Assembly: GCA_018304465.1 (NCBI GenBank)
Contig: JAGVWC010000010.1
Span: 62,001 to 126,000, forward strand
Direction of reading: 5' to 3'
Length of the DNA: 64,000 bases
DNA from: Candidatus Iainarchaeum sp.
Lineage (GTDB): Archaea > Iainarchaeota > Iainarchaeia > Iainarchaeales > JAGVWC01
Of the stretch, positions 8,157-16,842 are shown piece after piece. The translations under genes were made by a program, and so were the position numbers. The notes beneath the pieces were generated by a model. It was not told the origin of the DNA, did no database searches, and worked only from the letters and a program-made list of their open reading frames with translations. The first letter of the stretch is position 1, and each line of letters starts with the position of its first letter.

Positions 8157-9086
8157 ATGGCGCCAACCACAGAACATTTCTTAGCCGTATCCGACGGACA
8201 CCAATTACACTTTCAAACCCGCGGAAAACCGAACGGAAAACCCGTGTTGTTTTTGCACGGCGGCCCCGGCGGCGGTTGCTCCAAAAAAGACCAGCGATTC
8301 TTCAATTACAAACACTTAAACGTCACGTTTTTGGATCAGCGCGGAAGCGGCAAAAGCACGCCGTACGCCAGCACCCACGCCAACACCACCCAGCATTTGG
8401 TCGAAGACATCGACGTGTTGCTTGACCACCAAGGCATTGACCAGGTTTTTTTGTTTGGCGGCAGCTGGGGAAGCACCCTGGCACTCTGTTACGCCATCGC
8501 GAATCCCGATCGCGTCGCCGGAATGCTCTTACGCGGAATATTCTTTGGCAACGCCCCCGAAATCAAATACATTTTTGACGGTCCCGCCAAACACTTGTTT
8601 CCCAACGCCCGCGCCCGATTGTATTCACTGGTGCCCAAAGACCAGCACCACCGGATCGCCGAATACTATTACGAACAAATCAATTCCCAAAACAAAGCCA
8701 AAGCCCTCGAATACGCGTTCGAATGGGAATTATACGAACAATCCTTGCTCAAACTCGAACCCAATGAAAAACACACGGAAAAAAAAATGAAAGTCTGGAA
8801 TCCGCTGGCCATCGCACGCTTGGAAACCCATTACTTTGTCAACAATTGTTTTTTACCCAACAATTACATTCTCAACCACATTTTTTCCATCGAAGACATT
8901 CCGCTTTCCATCGTGCACGGCCGCTACGACATGATTTGTCCCCCCCAAAGCGCGGTGTCATTGCACGAAAAACACGGCAAAAGTAAACTGTTTTTGACCA
9001 CCGCCGGCCACGCGAGTTCGGATCCGGCCACCGAAAAACGCCTCAAAGCCGAAATGGAATCCATGCGAAAAAAAATCAAATGGTAA
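8157..9086 (+). CDS. pip: proline iminopeptidase-like alpha/beta hydrolase
   Basis: A 309-residue peptidase S33 family protein. Visible: HGGPGGGCSKKDQRFFN (oxyanion loop) near residue 34, DQRGSGKSTPY at about 60, and the nucleophile elbow GGSWGSTLALCYA at about 101, with Ser as nucleophile. The acid is probably Asp in HGRYDMICPP and the catalytic His is in TAGHASSDP near residue 285. Length matches bacterial Pip (about 310-320). It removes N-terminal proline from peptides. It is monocistronic and ends at a 93-base gap before a convergent gene. Confidence 0.93.
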   Translation: MAPTTEHFLAVSDGHQLHFQTRGKPNGKPVLFLHGGPGGGCSKKDQRFFNYKHLNVTFLDQRGSGKSTPYASTHANTTQHLVEDIDVLLDHQGIDQVFLFGGSWGSTLALCYAIANPDRVAGMLLRGIFFGNAPEIKYIFDGPAKHLFPNARARLYSLVPKDQHHRIAEYYYEQINSQNKAKALEYAFEWELYEQSLLKLEPNEKHTEKKMKVWNPLAIARLETHYFVNNCFLPNNYILNHIFSIEDIPLSIVHGRYDMICPPQSAVSLHEKHGKSKLFLTTAGHASSDPATEKRLKAEMESMRKKIKW

Positions 9087-9139
9087 ACGAATTCATTCAA
9101 AAAAAAAGTTTTTAATTGTCTTCATGCCACAAGGGGCGT

Positions 9140-9189
9140 TGAAGAAAAGAAAAAAAATAGAAAAAGAAACCTGCGGGTTTTATCGCAGG
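9140..9189 (-). terminator. hairpin plus T-run terminator of the 10.0-9.2 kb gene
   Basis: Arms 9170-9175 and 9184-9189 (CCTGCG / CGCAGG) form a perfect six-pair stem overlapping the stop codon of the minus-strand gene. Read on the minus strand it is followed by a T-rich run containing TTTTTCTATTTTTTTT. This looks like an intrinsic terminator. Confidence 0.65.
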
Positions 9190-10013
9190 TATTTGAGGGT
9201 GTTTTCAAACACGCCTTTGGTTGCGCCGGGATCGTAATTGAAATAAATTACTTTTCCGATGCCAAACCAGGTTTTTTCAACGACCGCGGGATACCAGGCC
9301 GGCGTCGTGACATTTTGAATGTACGCGACTTGGTTTCCGATCGGAGTCACATTGAAGGTTTCAAGGAACAACACCGCGTCCGGATCGGCGGGTGCGACTT
9401 CGATTCCTTCCATGATCTTGTGTTTGAAATCCTGTTGGAAAATCTTGGCGGTGACATGCACGGGTCGCGTACAGGTGGCCACGAAATCCTTTTCGTAATT
9501 GCATTCGACGGGCATGATGTCACCGAACGTGGCTTTCCAACCGATTACGTCGGACGCGCCATCGCGGTAAATACCCGAATCTTTGACGACGATCAGTTTT
9601 CCGCCGGTTTTGACCCAATCCTGAATCGCGTCACCTAAAACGCGCGGAACGGATTTATCGGCTTGTTTGGACTGGTCCAATAAAACGATTTTGTATTGCG
9701 CTAACTGGTCTTTGGGAGAAACCGATAACGAGCGCGCATCCCGAATCGTATAGCGCACCAAATCGCGGTCCTCGTCGAGAATCGCTTTCAATGTGGGCGA
9801 AGGCTCGCCGATGATCAACATGCGAACGGGTTCCGTTCCCAAACCGGGCAACGGCAAACTAAAAAAGCCAAATCGCGCTCCGGCATACACTGCGATAATG
9901 AGAATGATGATTAATGGAATCATGCTTTCGATATTGCTGGCCCGACTGCGAAAGCCCGTATCCGCGGGATAATCCTCGGCAGGTGCGGCACCGCCACCTT
10001 GTTCTGGATACAT
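9180..10013 (-). CDS. membrane-anchored protein with glutamine-amidotransferase-like (DUF4350-like) domain
   Basis: A 277-residue protein with a Pro/Gly-rich N-terminus, one membrane span at about residues 30-50 (IPLIIILIIAVYAGARFGFF) and an exterior or cytoplasmic alpha/beta domain. The domain begins RMLIIGEPSPTLKAIL and contains KIVLLDQSKQADKSVP and WVKTGGKLIVVKDSG, the order seen in class-I amidotransferase-like and DUF4350 domains, without the catalytic Cys nucleophile. Probably a ligand- or partner-binding domain. It is a distant paralogue of the next minus-strand gene upstream (11.1-10.2 kb); the two may form a heteromer (inference). Confidence 0.6.
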   Translation of the reverse strand: MYPEQGGGAAPAEDYPADTGFRSRASNIESMIPLIIILIIAVYAGARFGFFSLPLPGLGTEPVRMLIIGEPSPTLKAILDEDRDLVRYTIRDARSLSVSPKDQLAQYKIVLLDQSKQADKSVPRVLGDAIQDWVKTGGKLIVVKDSGIYRDGASDVIGWKATFGDIMPVECNYEKDFVATCTRPVHVTAKIFQQDFKHKIMEGIEVAPADPDAVLFLETFNVTPIGNQVAYIQNVTTPAWYPAVVEKTWFGIGKVIYFNYDPGATKGVFENTLKYLR

Positions 10014-10151
10014 CTTTTATTCACCCACTCCAATTACTCTGTTAATATCGTGTGTTGTTTGGTTTAAATAATTTTGCTTTATTAAAGCACAGAATAAAGG
10101 TTTTCAGTATATATAAATGTTGCTTTCGCCGCTAAACGCCCTGGAAGCCGT

Positions 10152-11078
10152 TTATTTGATCATTCCAAAATACATCTGTTCGACAATCGTCCAGTATTTT
10201 TCAGGCAAATCCGGCGCCACGAACTGTTCCGGCGGCACCGCATAATAGACCACCCGGTCTCCCACGCCACCGGTTTGAATCATCGGAAACGAATTCCCCA
10301 AATTCCGGTTGTCTTGGGTAATCAAATTGCCTTCCCAATCAAGCGTTAACACCCGCGTCGACGGCACATCATCAATCGGGCGCACAATCGCATAATCCCC
10401 GCGCAACACCAATCCTTCGCGCAAACCATACACCAAGGGATGATCGCGCTCTTGATCCAACCGCAAAATTCCCTGCCAAGGCCGTGTCTGCGAACACGCT
10501 TTGACTTCACAAAACCGGGCCACGTATCCGACGGACAAAAACTGGTCAAACGCCACGATCCGATCATATTCTTTGCGACGCCACGGATTAATCGGAACCG
10601 GGTTCGTCGAATTCAAATCCGGATCCTCGCTTTCAAGCAACAACGCGTCTCCCGGCGCAATTTGGGTTCCTGCGTCGCCGGTCCACACCAATCGTCCGCC
10701 TGAATTCACGTACTCCATAAACATCTTGAGTTTGCCCGTACTCATGGTCCGCGACCGTTCCACAATCACCAAATCATACCGCTTGATATTCCCCAGATTC
10801 ACCAAATCCAACCGCGACATCGCGGCTTGCACGCCGGCATGCTGCGGATCCCCCAAGGCTTGCCGCAACAAGTCCGGATCTCCCATGCCCTGGCCGCCGT
10901 CAATAATCAATACGCGCGGAGGCCCTCCGCGGGTAATCAACCAATACGCGTCACACCAACCCGGCACCGCGGCACAACGCAAAACCCCGGTCCACGTCAA
11001 CAAATACAATAACCCCAACACCAAGCCCACGAGCACGACGAGATGAAAAAGATCCTTGGTTGTTTGGCGATAATCCAT
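10152..11078 (-). CDS. membrane-anchored amidotransferase-like protein, paralogue of the 9.2 kb gene
   Basis: About 308 residues starting MDYRQTTKDLFHL, with one membrane helix near residues 12-30 (LVVLVGLVLGLLYLLTW) and a soluble domain with RVLIIDGGQGMGDPDLLRQA, YDLVIVERSRTMSTGKLKMF and YVNSGGRLVWTGDAG. The layout (helix, RVLIID strand, DLVIVE strand, SGGRLVWTGD strand) parallels the paralogue at 9.2-10.0 kb. No catalytic triad is visible. A TTG at 11126 is also in frame, but ATG at 11078 has a TATA-like box (CCATAAAAAGG on the minus strand) 33-40 bases upstream. Divergent from Sec61-beta. Confidence 0.6.
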   Translation of the reverse strand: MDYRQTTKDLFHLVVLVGLVLGLLYLLTWTGVLRCAAVPGWCDAYWLITRGGPPRVLIIDGGQGMGDPDLLRQALGDPQHAGVQAAMSRLDLVNLGNIKRYDLVIVERSRTMSTGKLKMFMEYVNSGGRLVWTGDAGTQIAPGDALLLESEDPDLNSTNPVPINPWRRKEYDRIVAFDQFLSVGYVARFCEVKACSQTRPWQGILRLDQERDHPLVYGLREGLVLRGDYAIVRPIDDVPSTRVLTLDWEGNLITQDNRNLGNSFPMIQTGGVGDRVVYYAVPPEQFVAPDLPEKYWTIVEQMYFGMIK

Positions 11079-11171
11079 ATTCAAAACACCGGGAAAAGCG
11101 TTCCAATACCTTTTTATGGTTTTCAATATAATAAACTTATTGGAAACAAAACCACTATTTGGAGAAAAAAC

Positions 11172-11348
11172 ATGGTTAAACTACAACAAAACCAAGGTGC
11201 CGGAGGACCCAGTTCCTCGCTTGGGATCATGCGATTTTTCGACGTGGAAACCGGCGGACCCAAATTGTCCCCGCAATTCGTCGTCGGACTCAGCGTCGCG
11301 TTCGTGATTCTCATTATGGTACTACGCATCACGATTTTTAAGAGTTGA
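11172..11348 (+). CDS. secG: protein translocase subunit Sec61-beta
   Basis: A 58-residue tail-anchored protein: soluble Gly/Ser-rich N-terminus (AGGPSSSLGIMRFFD), a conserved PKLSPQFVVGLSVAFVILIM segment and a single C-terminal membrane helix. This is the archaeal Sec61-beta/SecG-like subunit of the SecYEG translocon in the plasma membrane. The ATG at 11172 is the first sensible start; the upstream open frame overlaps the divergent gene. The last 11 bases overlap the end of the convergent nuclease-like gene. Confidence 0.9.
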   Translation: MVKLQQNQGAGGPSSSLGIMRFFDVETGGPKLSPQFVVGLSVAFVILIMVLRITIFKS

Positions 11349-12213
11349 ATCCGTTTTTTGTTCCGCCGCCGCCCCGACGCTTAAATCGGCGGCCCATCGG
11401 TTCAAACGACGGATCAACATCCGCTTCTTCGATCGCCATTTTCGCGCGACTCGCTTCAAGAACCTTGCGAGAATACACCATCCGACTCGCGAACGGCTGA
11501 AGCAACACCGGTTTTTTCGGATCCATTTTTTTTCCGAGCGCGATGCGATCCATCTGTTCATGATTAATCACCCACGCCTGCAAATCCCCATGCCGGTTCA
11601 CCATCAGTCCCGCCGCCACGAGATCCTTGATTGTCAAGGTCGCGCGCAAACGCGCGTCTCCGCGAACCTCTTTGGGAGAAAGTTTCGAATAATTCTTCTG
11701 AACGAATTCGCGAAGTTTGTCGGCAGGACACAAATACACGTGCGTAGGCGTGATGAACAAAAATTCCGTGGCGACATTGTTCATCAGCGCTCTGTTCAAC
11801 ACCTTGATATTCGAAAAAGTTCCCATGTTGGCGCCGTTAAGCGTTCCCTTGACTTCGACAAAATGCTGACCGTCACGGGAAACAAAATCGACCCCCATGT
11901 TGTTTTTGGGAGTTCGATGAAAATCCGCCAAAATCCGCGCGGCAAGTTCTTCATACTCCGCCCCATGCCGATGGGCCATCAACGCAAAAGACTCTTTTTT
12001 AAGCGACCGCTTTTTTCGCACGGGTTTTCCCTGATGCGCTTCATGCTGTTGTAGCGGCGGCTTTTGCTTTGAAAACGAAAGATTGTTCCGAATATCATGA
12101 GTCAGTTGTCTCATACCCGACGAAAACGGGACTTTTCCCTTGAACCTGCCTTTTTTTCGGGGACCAAACCCGCGTTCCGGCCCGCCGCCAGAAGAACTGC
12201 GTCCTTTGCCCAT
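11338..12213 (-). CDS. predicted PD-(D/E)xK-like nuclease with basic low-complexity termini
   Basis: About 291 residues starting MGKGRSSSGGG. The first 80 residues and the last 20 are Arg/Lys/Gly-rich and look disordered. The central domain has HRHGAEYEELAARILADF, then GVDFVSRDGQHFVEVKGTL near residues 113-131: the D ... EVK spacing fits a PD-(D/E)xK phosphodiesterase core, with an upstream Glu in the first helix. A later segment TLTIKDLVAAGLMVNRHGD is unassigned. It lies 7 bases after ileS and is likely co-transcribed with it. The biochemical role is unknown; nucleic-acid binding is suggested by the charge. Confidence 0.55.
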   Translation of the reverse strand: MGKGRSSSGGGPERGFGPRKKGRFKGKVPFSSGMRQLTHDIRNNLSFSKQKPPLQQHEAHQGKPVRKKRSLKKESFALMAHRHGAEYEELAARILADFHRTPKNNMGVDFVSRDGQHFVEVKGTLNGANMGTFSNIKVLNRALMNNVATEFLFITPTHVYLCPADKLREFVQKNYSKLSPKEVRGDARLRATLTIKDLVAAGLMVNRHGDLQAWVINHEQMDRIALGKKMDPKKPVLLQPFASRMVYSRKVLEASRAKMAIEEADVDPSFEPMGRRFKRRGGGGTKNGFNS

Positions 12214-12220
12214 ATAATGG

Positions 12221-15088
12221 TTATTTATCACTCAAGCGAATAAAAAAGCTTCGTTTGATCAGGAGTTTCAATTCGCCAGTACCAGGAACGATTTTGACGC
12301 GCGCGTCCGATTCCAATTGTTTTGAAAAACGCTTCACGAAACCCGCATCCGTGGAACCCAGTTCCAGAACCGCCAAGGCGTCTTGCTGGAGTTTGGCGGC
12401 TTTCCGGGCGTCCTGAACCAATCGACGCAATTCCATGTATTCCCATTCGTCTTCAAGGTTCGCGTCCGCGGACACGTCCAAAAACACGGTAAACCCGTCT
12501 CCTTGTTTTGAAGCAAAAATTCCTTTCGGAGGAAACTTTGATTCTGACGCTTTTTTCACGTTGGCCTGGCTTTCAAGCACCGGCAACACCCGACCAAACG
12601 TTTTTCCGGTTTTCGTCACGACCACGAGTTCACGCAATGGCCAGCGCAATTTTTTCTTTTGTTCTTCGCGCAAAGCAAGCGAAATCTGAACGACTTCCGA
12701 CAATTTTCCAAACGCGGACTCAAGCTCCAAATCCTGATGCTTGGAGTCGAACACCGGAAGCAAATTCAAATGCACGCTTTTGAACATCTTTTCGCTTTTT
12801 CCGTGCAAATAAAAATGCTCGGACACATGCGGACACAACGGAGAAAGCAACCGGATCACGGAAAACAAAGCAAAACTCATGACCCGCGAAAGATCCGACG
12901 AATCGCCCACTTTTGCGCGATCGCGAATCAATTTGATGTAGGTACGCGACAAATCATTGATCACGAATGCTTCCAGCACATTGGCGACCCGGAAAAACTC
13001 GTACTTGTTATACGCCTCCGAACACGCTTTGATGACCGAATGCGTGCGGCTTAAAAGCCACCGGTCTTCCAGGCCAGACACTTTGGGCGCGGATTCATTG
13101 GACGCAAAATCCAAGTCCAAATACAACGCCGCGTAATTATAACTGTTCCAAAGAATCGAAAAAAACTTGTGAATCTCCGAAAACGCTTCCCAGTCAAACA
13201 CGATGTCGTCTCCGCCGCTGACTTGCGACAAATAAAACCGCAAATAATCCCGCGAATATTTTTCAATGACTTCACCGGGAGACACGATGTTTCCCTGGGA
13301 CTTGGACATTTTTTTCTTGGCCAAATCCAAGACCATGCCATGCACGGCCACGGCTTTGAAGGGTTTTTGGTCAAAACAAATCTGGGAACAAATCAATTCG
13401 CTGTTCCACCAGCCGCGAAACTGATCCGTGGCCTCGATATTCAAATCCGCCGGCCAGAACTTCTTGAACAAATCGGTTTTCGCCGGATACCCCAAGGCCG
13501 CCCAGCTTGAAACCCCCGAATCAAACCATACATCCAGCACATGGGAAACGCGTTTTTGGACACCACCGCATGTTTTGCATTTAATCGTAATCTGGTCGAT
13601 CCACGGCTTGTGCAAATCCATGTCTTTGGGCAATTTCGTCAACGATTCCAATTCTTTTTTGCTTCCCACCACTGTTTTTTCATCGCATTTTTCACACACC
13701 CAAATCGGCAACGGCGTTCCCCAATACCGGCTGCGCGACACCGGCCAATCGCTTAATCCTTCCAACCACCCATTCATGCGCCCCTTCATTCTGGCCGGAA
13801 CCCACTCCACGGACTGGTTTTCCTTAACCAAATCGCTTCGGAATTTTGAAATCCGAAAAAACCACTGGGGCACCGACATCTGCAACAACGGGGATTTATC
13901 GCGCCAGCACACGGGATAATCATGCGAATACGGATGCTCCAGCACCAACGCGTTCAAATCTTTCAAATCATCGATGATTTCGCGGTCCACCACCCGCGCT
14001 TTTTTTCCAGCGTATTTACCCGTTTCGGGTTTTAGATTCCCGTTTAATTCCACTGGCGAAATCGCGGGCAGACCCGCTTTGGTTCCCGCGTCAAAATCTT
14101 CTTTTCCGTGACCGGGCGCCGTATGCACCAAACCGGTTCCGTCTTCCACCGTCACATACCGATCCGATAAAATCACGCGATAAGCGTTCTCGAGTTTTCC
14201 CAGTTTCAGATGATTCGAAAGCGGGTTTTCGTACTTTGTTCCTTCCAGTTCTTTTCCCGGAAACGTTTTCAAAATCACATACCCCGCTTCCAAGGCGTCC
14301 ATCAACGGCACTAACCGATCCTTGGCCACAATCCAAATCTCGGCGCCAACCTGGGCTTCAACGTATTCGTATTTCGGATGCACCATAACCCCTGTGTTTC
14401 CCGGCAATGTCCACGGTGTCGTGGTCCAAATCACCAAAAACCGATTGTCGCTTTCCTTGACCTTGAACTTGACATAAATCGACGAATCGGTTTGCTTAAC
14501 GTATTCAATTTCATTGAACGCGACCGCGGTTTCACAATGCGGACACACGTGCACGGGATACAACCCCAAATACAACAAATTTTTTTCATGGGCTTTTTTG
14601 AAGGTCCACCACACGGCTTCAATATACTCGTTTTTGTACGTAATATACGGATTATCCCAATCCATCCACACGCCCAAGTCCTCAAACTGTTGGTTCATCA
14701 CGGGAATAAACTGCGACGCGAAAAGACGGCATTCTTCAATGAATTTTTCAACCCCAAAAGACTCGATATCGGTTTTGGATTTGAACCCCAATTTTTGTTC
14801 CACTTTGAATTCAATCGGAACCCCATGGGTATCATACCCCGGGCGATCAAACACGTCAAACCCTTGCATGCGCTTGGACCGCATCGCGATGTCTTTCAGG
14901 GTTTTGTTTAACGCCGTGCCCATATGAATGTTTCCCGTTGCGTACGGAGGCCCATCCATGAAATAAAACTTTTTCTCGGATTTTTTGTACTGCGCCCGCG
15001 CTTCGGAGGACACGTTGTTTTTTTTCCAGTACGCCGCAACAGCTTCTTCGCTTTGATGCGAAAACGGTCCCAATTGTTTTTTTGGCAT
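12221..15088 (-). CDS. ileS: isoleucyl-tRNA synthetase
   Basis: A 955-residue class I synthetase that charges tRNA-Ile. Visible: GPPYATGNIHMGTALNKTLKD (HIGH-like HMGT) near residue 45, an editing domain with IWTTTPWTLPGNTGVMVHP (threonine-rich region) and GTGLVHTAPGHGKEDFD, and KKKMSKSQGNIVSPGEV for the KMSKS loop. A zinc-type pair CEKCDEK ... CKTCGG lies between them. ATG at 15088 (MPKKQLGPF) is preferred over a frame extension to 15121 that overlaps the toxin gene. A tRNA-Ile gene lies about 640 bases upstream on the same strand. Confidence 0.97.
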   Translation of the reverse strand: MPKKQLGPFSHQSEEAVAAYWKKNNVSSEARAQYKKSEKKFYFMDGPPYATGNIHMGTALNKTLKDIAMRSKRMQGFDVFDRPGYDTHGVPIEFKVEQKLGFKSKTDIESFGVEKFIEECRLFASQFIPVMNQQFEDLGVWMDWDNPYITYKNEYIEAVWWTFKKAHEKNLLYLGLYPVHVCPHCETAVAFNEIEYVKQTDSSIYVKFKVKESDNRFLVIWTTTPWTLPGNTGVMVHPKYEYVEAQVGAEIWIVAKDRLVPLMDALEAGYVILKTFPGKELEGTKYENPLSNHLKLGKLENAYRVILSDRYVTVEDGTGLVHTAPGHGKEDFDAGTKAGLPAISPVELNGNLKPETGKYAGKKARVVDREIIDDLKDLNALVLEHPYSHDYPVCWRDKSPLLQMSVPQWFFRISKFRSDLVKENQSVEWVPARMKGRMNGWLEGLSDWPVSRSRYWGTPLPIWVCEKCDEKTVVGSKKELESLTKLPKDMDLHKPWIDQITIKCKTCGGVQKRVSHVLDVWFDSGVSSWAALGYPAKTDLFKKFWPADLNIEATDQFRGWWNSELICSQICFDQKPFKAVAVHGMVLDLAKKKMSKSQGNIVSPGEVIEKYSRDYLRFYLSQVSGGDDIVFDWEAFSEIHKFFSILWNSYNYAALYLDLDFASNESAPKVSGLEDRWLLSRTHSVIKACSEAYNKYEFFRVANVLEAFVINDLSRTYIKLIRDRAKVGDSSDLSRVMSFALFSVIRLLSPLCPHVSEHFYLHGKSEKMFKSVHLNLLPVFDSKHQDLELESAFGKLSEVVQISLALREEQKKKLRWPLRELVVVTKTGKTFGRVLPVLESQANVKKASESKFPPKGIFASKQGDGFTVFLDVSADANLEDEWEYMELRRLVQDARKAAKLQQDALAVLELGSTDAGFVKRFSKQLESDARVKIVPGTGELKLLIKRSFFIRLSDK

Positions 15089-15117
15089 ACTTATCAACAC
15101 ATAGAGTTGTTTTTTAT

Positions 15118-15399
15118 TCAATTCTTGTACACATCATCGTGATGCCTGAAACGGTCAAAAAGAATATGCTGCTCTTTTTTGAATACTCTGAATATCAAAA
15201 CGAAATTCCGGTTCACATGAACCCGCTTATAATCTGAGAAATCATACCGAAGGTTCTTATAATGCTCGATCGTGTGCAAATCACACGAAACAATTTGCTT
15301 TATTTTTTTCTGCAATGCTTCCGCTGTGACTTTGTCCTTCTTCGCCAGCACCCCGATGGTTGCTTTCAATTCATCGGACAAGTCGTAGGAAAACGTCAT
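15118..15399 (-). CDS. RelE/ParE-superfamily toxin
   Basis: A 93-residue protein with the fold signature of RelE-like mRNA interferases: N-terminal helices (SDELKATIGVLAKKD, VTAEALQKKIKQI), then LRYDFSDYKRVHVNRNFVLIFRVFKKEQHILFDRFRHHDDVY, including YKRVHV, RNFVLIFRV and the terminal HDDVY common to YafQ/YoeB-type toxins. Its ATG begins directly after the antitoxin TAA, so the pair is translationally coupled. Toxin role is inferred from the family. Confidence 0.75.
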   Translation of the reverse strand: MTFSYDLSDELKATIGVLAKKDKVTAEALQKKIKQIVSCDLHTIEHYKNLRYDFSDYKRVHVNRNFVLIFRVFKKEQHILFDRFRHHDDVYKN

Positions 15400-15645
15400 T
15401 TAGCGGCCTTCAAAAAGTGCATCAAGTTCTTTTTCGGACATTTTGCGTAAGCCGTATTTCTTAACGTGTTGCTCCGTGGAATTAATAACTTCTCGGATCA
15501 CTTCATCACGTACCTCGCGGTCTATAAATTCAGACCCATACATTTCCGCGAATTTGTCCAAGGCTTCTCCTTTGTCGGTCAACCCGTATTTTTCCTTAAC
15601 AACACCCAAGACCCGACTGGTATACTCCTTGACCTTTAGATTCAT
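15400..15645 (-). CDS. putative antitoxin of RelE-like toxin (DUF2683-like)
   Basis: An 81-residue protein: MNLKVKEYTSRVLGVVKEKY at the N-terminus suggests a ribbon-helix-helix DNA-binding domain, followed by a helical, acidic C-terminal segment (SEKELDALFEGR) of the kind that wraps toxin. ATG at 15645 is supported by AAGGAAGTGA just upstream. It precedes the toxin with no gap (TAA then ATG). The whole operon lies between tRNA-Ile and ileS. Autoregulation is expected for the family but not shown by the sequence. Confidence 0.7.
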   Translation of the reverse strand: MNLKVKEYTSRVLGVVKEKYGLTDKGEALDKFAEMYGSEFIDREVRDEVIREVINSTEQHVKKYGLRKMSEKELDALFEGR

Positions 15646-15727
15646 GGTCACTTCCTTCTTCAATAATACCACCTAACATAAAATAAGTTAAAATAATTTA
15701 TAAACGCACACGTGAATTCATCCGAAA

Positions 15728-15802
15728 TGGACGGGGCGGGATTCGGACCCGCGACCTTTGGCTTATAAGACCAATGCTCTAGCCAGGCTGAGCTACCTGT
15801 CC
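15728..15802 (-). tRNA. tRNA-Ile, anticodon UAU
   Basis: Read on the minus strand: acceptor GGACAGG / CCCGTCC (one A-C mismatch at the fifth pair), TA linker, D-arm GCTC ... GAGC, anticodon stem TTGGT / GCCAA (last pair T-G) with loop CTTATAA, and T-arm GCGGG-TCCGAAT-CCCGC. The anticodon is UAU, which reads AUA as isoleucine. No CCA is encoded; the discriminator base is A. No intron. Most archaea use a CAU anticodon modified to agmatidine for AUA, so this is noteworthy. Confidence 0.88.
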
Positions 15803-16102
15803 CACGGCTTTTTTTGAAAAGGCCGGCGAAAAACAACCGAAGAAAAAAACACGGTTGTTTCAAGTGAAAAAAAAGACGTTGTTTGGAAATTTAATAACGA
15901 GGGATCACTCAACGAATCAGCATTACAGGAAAATTTCTGAATCCCTTCTGCGTATTTCTAAATCCCTTCTCATACCCAAAACACGCAATAAACGCTTTTA
16001 AAAGGCATCGATTGGCATCGTGGCCCAACCAAGAAAACGAATTCGCAAGGAAAAAAGGTTTTCCACAGACTTTAAATACAAAAAAGCCCCCTAGTGTTTT
16101 TC
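15803..16102. other. 300-base intergenic stretch
   Basis: No gene seen on either strand. It contains a 17-base direct repeat (separate entry) and, at its right end, the promoter of the next plus-strand gene (TTTAAATA at 16071-16078, 26 bases before the start). Confidence 0.5.
15933..15970. repeat. two direct copies of a 17-base motif
   Basis: ATTTCTGAATCCCTTCT at 15933-15949 and ATTTCTAAATCCCTTCT at 15954-15970 differ at one base and are spaced 21 bases start to start, about two helical turns. The location between tRNA-Ile and a plus-strand gene could suit a regulator site, but there is no other support. Confidence 0.5.
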
Positions 16103-16805
16103 ATGAAAAACCAGTGGAAAAGCCTCGCCGAAATTCCGGCGTCGGAATGGATCCAATTACAACGCCGGGTGGAAAAAGCGAACGGCAGAGTGGTGGTGCT
16201 CGTGCACCCGTTTTTTGGCGACGTCAAAAATTTAACGGGACCGGAAAAATACGAACGATACCGGCAAGCGGTTTCGGCGCTTTTACATCAATCCAAAGTA
16301 CCGGTAGTGATTCTGGAAGAATACAAAAAAACCGGCAGACTCGCGTCGGAACTGAAAGCGCGAAACGAACACGTGCTGATACTGCCAACCAACACCAATG
16401 AACCTCATTTGGTCCTCAGCTTTGACAAAGACCAAGAACCGCTTCCGGATGAAGCGTACAAGGAACTATCCAAACACCTGCGTTTTGCGGGCGCAAAATT
16501 CGTTTCCATCGGAGGATGTATACGGATAAATGGCTGTTTCGATCCGATGTGATCCGGTTCCACGAACAAAAATGGCTTCCGAAAAACCGGCGGCCAGAAG
16601 GCCGCTATTGGAGTTCATGTGCCGGCGATGTTTACATCGGGCTGATTCAATCGGGAAAAATCGAAAAAGTCCGCCTGATTCCCAAAGCCGTGTACCCGTA
16701 CAAACCCAGGTATACGATTCGACCCAAACCCAAGCCGATCAAACGATTCATTCGAAAACAAACCCGACGCATCCGAAAATATTTTTGCGGATCGGAAAAA
16801 AATAG
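16103..16805 (+). pseudogene. conserved-looking hypothetical protein split by two apparent frameshifts
   Basis: Starts with ATG 16103, 26 bases after a TTTAAATA box (leaderless). Frame one reads to SIGG near 16510 and then hits TGA at 16550. The next frame continues as MYTDKWLFRSDVIRF ... CAGDVYIGLIQSGKIEKV ... YTIRPKPKPIKRF, and a third frame supplies a natural end LRIGKK-stop at 16803-16805. Adding one G at about 16514 and one T in the T5 run at about 16785 restores a single protein of about 234 residues. Without the second change the frame runs 420 bases into the opposing ssDNA-binding gene, which is unlikely. No family recognised. Either a decaying gene or two base-call errors. Confidence 0.55.
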
Positions 16806-16842
16806 AAAAAAAAGAAGAGGATACCTAGTACCCTTCTTCATC
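16797..16842 (-). terminator. hairpin plus T-run terminator of the OB-fold gene
   Basis: On the minus strand GGGTAC-TAG-GTATCC forms a six-pair hairpin at the stop codon of the OB-fold gene and is followed by TTCTTTTTTTTCTATTTTTTT. The same TTTTCTATTTTT pattern follows the terminators near 9.15 and 46.75 kb. Confidence 0.6.
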
